Notes under the pieces: model-generated
Told to the model about the DNA's origin: nothing
What the model saw: only the letters and a program-made list of their open reading frames with translations
Databases searched by the model: none
Made by a program: the position numbers and the translations under genes
Assembly (NCBI GenBank): GCA_030019335.1
Contig: JASEET010000009.1
Span: 1-44,682 of the forward strand
Direction of reading: 5' to 3'
DNA length: 44,682 nt
From: Candidatus Bathyarchaeia archaeon
GTDB taxonomy: Archaea; Thermoproteota; Bathyarchaeia; Bathyarchaeales; Bathycorpusculaceae
Part shown: in pieces, positions 42,719-44,682 of the stretch
Numbering within the stretch: the first letter of the stretch is position 1
Layout of the letters: every line of letters begins with the position of its first letter

Positions 42719-43495
42719 TTATACGCTGTTGGCTGAAGGCATTTTTCTCTTGGTCGTTAGAAGTATTGCAATAGCTGCAACGGCGCCGACTACTGCAATA
42801 AGCACTAGAATTATTATCCATGCATCGCCTAATGTTGGACCTTGGGCTTGTAAGACGTTTATGATTGCGGTTCCTGATTTGGCTGTGTATCCATCCGCAT
42901 CTGTTACGTTAAGATATATTTCGTATGTGCCGCTGCTTGTTGGTGTAAAGGTCCAGCTGCTTGAGGTTGCGCCTGATATGGCTGTTCCATTTACGCACCA
43001 TTGGTAAGTGTATGGTGAGGCTCCGCCGCTTACGGAACCTGTTAGGCTTACTGATTGACCCATGGTTATTGATGAAGTGAGTGGTGTTATTGTTGCGCTT
43101 GGAAGCGGAATGTCTTCTCCGCGGGCGATGGCTGCGTTACATTCTTTTATTAAGGCTTTGGCTCGCCAATGATACTCAAATAGTCCAGTGCAAACCTCAA
43201 ATTTTTGCTTAGCCGCTGAATAATGTCCGTCATAGAAATACCGTAAACCTTCAAGGAATGCCTCGTCAACGGGACCACGTATGTTCTTGCTTTTCACGTT
43301 TGCTTCGCTTAAAATGCTGTTTGCAACATCGCTCTCAATTAAGAAATTAAATCCTGCAACTTGAATTCCTTCTCGCACTGCTCCCATGCTGCAGATGCCT
43401 ATGACTTCGCCTTTATCGTTTAAGCCTGGTCCACCGCTCATTCCATAAGTGAGACTGGCGCTTGTTTCAAAGCATGGGGTTTGAGTGCTTGTCAA
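42719..43495 (-). CDS. Trypsin-like serine protease, C-terminal part with Ig/PKD-like domain and membrane anchor (split gene)
   Basis: 258 residues. Contains the catalytic Ser in YGMSGGPGLNDKGEVIGICS, a helical segment (GLRYFYDGHYSAAKQKFEVC), an Ig/PKD-like domain (VSLTGSVSGGASPYTYQWCV, SGTYEIYLNVTDADGYTAKS), and a C-terminal membrane helix (IIILVLIAVVGAVAAIAILL) with basic tail. It continues the frame of the protease start at 44303 after one frameshift near 43530; the frame between reads GAFNERGQISQKRLTSTQTP. Confidence 0.8.
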   Translation of the reverse strand: MTSTQTPCFETSASLTYGMSGGPGLNDKGEVIGICSMGAVREGIQVAGFNFLIESDVANSILSEANVKSKNIRGPVDEAFLEGLRYFYDGHYSAAKQKFEVCTGLFEYHWRAKALIKECNAAIARGEDIPLPSATITPLTSSITMGQSVSLTGSVSGGASPYTYQWCVNGTAISGATSSSWTFTPTSSGTYEIYLNVTDADGYTAKSGTAIINVLQAQGPTLGDAWIIILVLIAVVGAVAAIAILLTTKRKMPSANSV

Positions 43496-43520
43496 CCGTT
43501 TTTGGCTTATCTGCCCTCTT

Positions 43521-44303
43521 TCATTGAAGGCGCCAACAGAGTTTCAACCCTAATTCCTCTGCGAAAACTGTGACGTCTGCGAATCCAAAAGAGTACACAT
43601 TGGAACCAGTTGTGACGGTGGATGAGTCGCCCATAAGCAATACTGGACAGTAGTTTGATGGCGGTTCAATTTTTAATAAGGCTATGTCTCTCTCGTAGAA
43701 TGAACTTACATCTATTATACGTGCAACCCATCCCTTGCTTTCAACTTCTGTCAGTGTCGGTCTAACCTCACCTAGAACAGTATAGATTTGCCGGAGAGAG
43801 TCTTTTATTTCTCCATAATTCATAATATAGTTCCAAAGCAGCTCTAACTCTTCAAGTGTGAAATAGTAGCCTGCCTCTTCGAGTTCTTGAACTATATTAT
43901 AGAAGGCTGTTTCTATCAAAAAATATTTCGTGTACAAATCTTGAGTTATGTCTTTGTGAGTGAAACAAAAAATCACATGCCCAGCCGTGACTATGTAACC
44001 ATCTGCACTAACAAAGAATCCTGAACCCACTGCCCCTACGCTTACGGGAACAAGGAAATATGTAGTCATGGGTTCCCAGTAAATATTGGGATAGTACACT
44101 TTGATGTTGGCGTCAATCTGCGAGTAAATAAGCACGGTGGAAGCCTCACCCAACTCAGCAATCAGTGAAGGCGAATACGAATATGTTGTAGTGGCAGCAG
44201 CATTACAGAATTGCACTTTCGCTAAGAAGTTCATGCTTGTCATCAAAAGCAGTAGCATTATTGCCTTAGTTATAGCTGATTTCTTTATTTTTATTCCCTC
44301 CAA
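43521..44303 (-). CDS. Secreted trypsin-like (HtrA/DegP-type) serine protease, N-terminal part (split gene)
   Basis: 260 residues. A signal peptide (AIMLLLLMTSMNFLAKVQFC) precedes a chymotrypsin-fold domain with His in SADGYIVTAGHVIF and Asp in SFYERDIALLKIEPP. A helical insert lies between them (LEELELLWNYIMNYGEIKD). The frame ends LGLKLCWRLQ just where the Ser-containing part should follow. Start TTG 44303 with a TATA box about 33 bases upstream. Together with the next frame it would be a cell-surface protease facing outward. Confidence 0.82.
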   Translation of the reverse strand: MEGIKIKKSAITKAIMLLLLMTSMNFLAKVQFCNAAATTTYSYSPSLIAELGEASTVLIYSQIDANIKVYYPNIYWEPMTTYFLVPVSVGAVGSGFFVSADGYIVTAGHVIFCFTHKDITQDLYTKYFLIETAFYNIVQELEEAGYYFTLEELELLWNYIMNYGEIKDSLRQIYTVLGEVRPTLTEVESKGWVARIIDVSSFYERDIALLKIEPPSNYCPVLLMGDSSTVTTGSNVYSFGFADVTVFAEELGLKLCWRLQ

Positions 44304-44329
44304 ACTTTTGTGTGGTTCATTTAAAACAA

Positions 44330-44341
44330 GTATTTATAAAT
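44330..44341 (-). promoter_or_regulatory. TATA box of the protease gene
   Basis: The reverse strand reads CTATTTATAAAT about 33 bases before TTG 44303, which fits an archaeal promoter with a very short leader and supports that start. Confidence 0.5.
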
Positions 44342-44455
44342 AGTTTATTAAGTTCAAATAAAAAGCCATATTATTAACTCTTATTCATCGAAAGTCGGAT
44401 TAGAATTAGAATAATAATCAGTTTCATAAAAATTTTGAAGAATACAAATTAACTG

Positions 44456-44682
44456 CCATGCACAGGCCAAGACACCCTAAAAATATCGTCCAGACACTAC
44501 ATGAGCCCGACACCTCAGGCGGTTGGGGGCCGCAGGCTGAACCGGTCGGCCGAAGCCTTCCGGCTTACACCCCGGCTCCATCAAACCCATCTTCTATGGG
44601 AGCCCTCGTCCCCGTTAGCCAGGCTGTTGCCAGCCCAGCGTTTTAGGGGAATGGCTGCCTATTTTCGGGAGAGGCTTCGGGC
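44456..44682. ncRNA. Candidate structured RNA, GC-rich, cut by right edge
   Basis: After AT-rich sequence the last 227 bases are GC-rich and have no good coding frame. GCCCGA-CA-CCTC (44506-44518) can pair with GAGG-CT-TCGGGC (44671-44682), a 10-bp helix with a small internal loop enclosing about 150 bases. GGCCGAAGCCTTCCGGC (from 44550) can form local hairpins. Strand is undecided. SRP RNA or RNase P RNA were considered, but their invariant core motifs were not found, so no name is given. Confidence 0.4.

Noticed and set aside
44456-44646. 62-residue frame at 44458 as a gene
   Set aside because: Proline-rich translation of a GC-rich block with no family match and a run-through of predicted RNA stems.

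Overview
The window reads as a piece of an archaeal chromosome, most likely of the Bathyarchaeia or a nearby Thermoproteota lineage. Signs of this are the archaeal gene order S13-S4-S11-RpoD-L18e-L13-S9-RpoN, TFB, aIF1, TRAM-domain proteins, a eukaryote-type topoisomerase IB, tRNA-Gln with an A1-U72 pair, TATA boxes placed 25-35 nt before start codons, and modest GC. The lineage is inferred from gene content only.

Layout. 1-0.9 kb: an MNT/HEPN pair (HEPN cut by the left edge). 1.1-4.9 kb: a GNAT protein, a Holliday-resolvase-related membrane protein and a NosD-type surface protein with repeated leader DNA around it. 5.1-8.9 kb: ribosomal protein/RNA polymerase operon. 9.0-10.0 kb: a TRAM / OB-fold / TRAM cluster. 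10.1-11.0 kb: a dead MacB/LolD-type ABC transporter. 11.1-22.7 kb: ordinary chromosome with a Yip1-like membrane protein, a DUF35-HMG-CoA synthase fusion coupled to a thiolase-fold protein that seems to lack the usual catalytic residues, class II ribonucleotide reductase, a saccharopine-dehydrogenase-like enzyme, aIF1, a zinc ribbon, TFB and a fused MNT-HEPN protein.

22.7-39.6 kb is a mobile, mosaic region starting at tRNA-Gln(UUG). The last 11 bases of this tRNA gene (including the encoded CCA) recur five times (once with one mismatch and once inverted with one extra G), several copies flanked by related arm sequences of the form AACCGAGAGTTTGAA / TTCAAACTCTCGGTT. These att-like sites cut the region into modules of about 0.8-7 kb. 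The modules carry cargo: a PD-(D/E)XK-like protein, an integrase C-terminal fragment, a radical SAM enzyme, GNATs, a transglutaminase, a tailed-virus portal/DUF2213 fragment, a RadA fragment that ends at an att copy, a broken DUF4258/DUF2283 pair, a nitroreductase, an IS110 stump and an in-frame Mrp-ThiL chimera. This accretion of att-bounded modules is the most interesting structure in the window.

39.6-44.7 kb: a HExxH protein, a topoisomerase IB broken in three frames and fused at its end to a SPASM domain, a phage-type metallopeptidase, tRNA-Ala(GGC), a secreted trypsin-like protease split by one frameshift, and at the right edge a GC-rich block that can form a long-range helix and may be a structured RNA. 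Several genes outside the core operon carry frameshifts. Some are clearly decayed, but sequencing error cannot be excluded for others.
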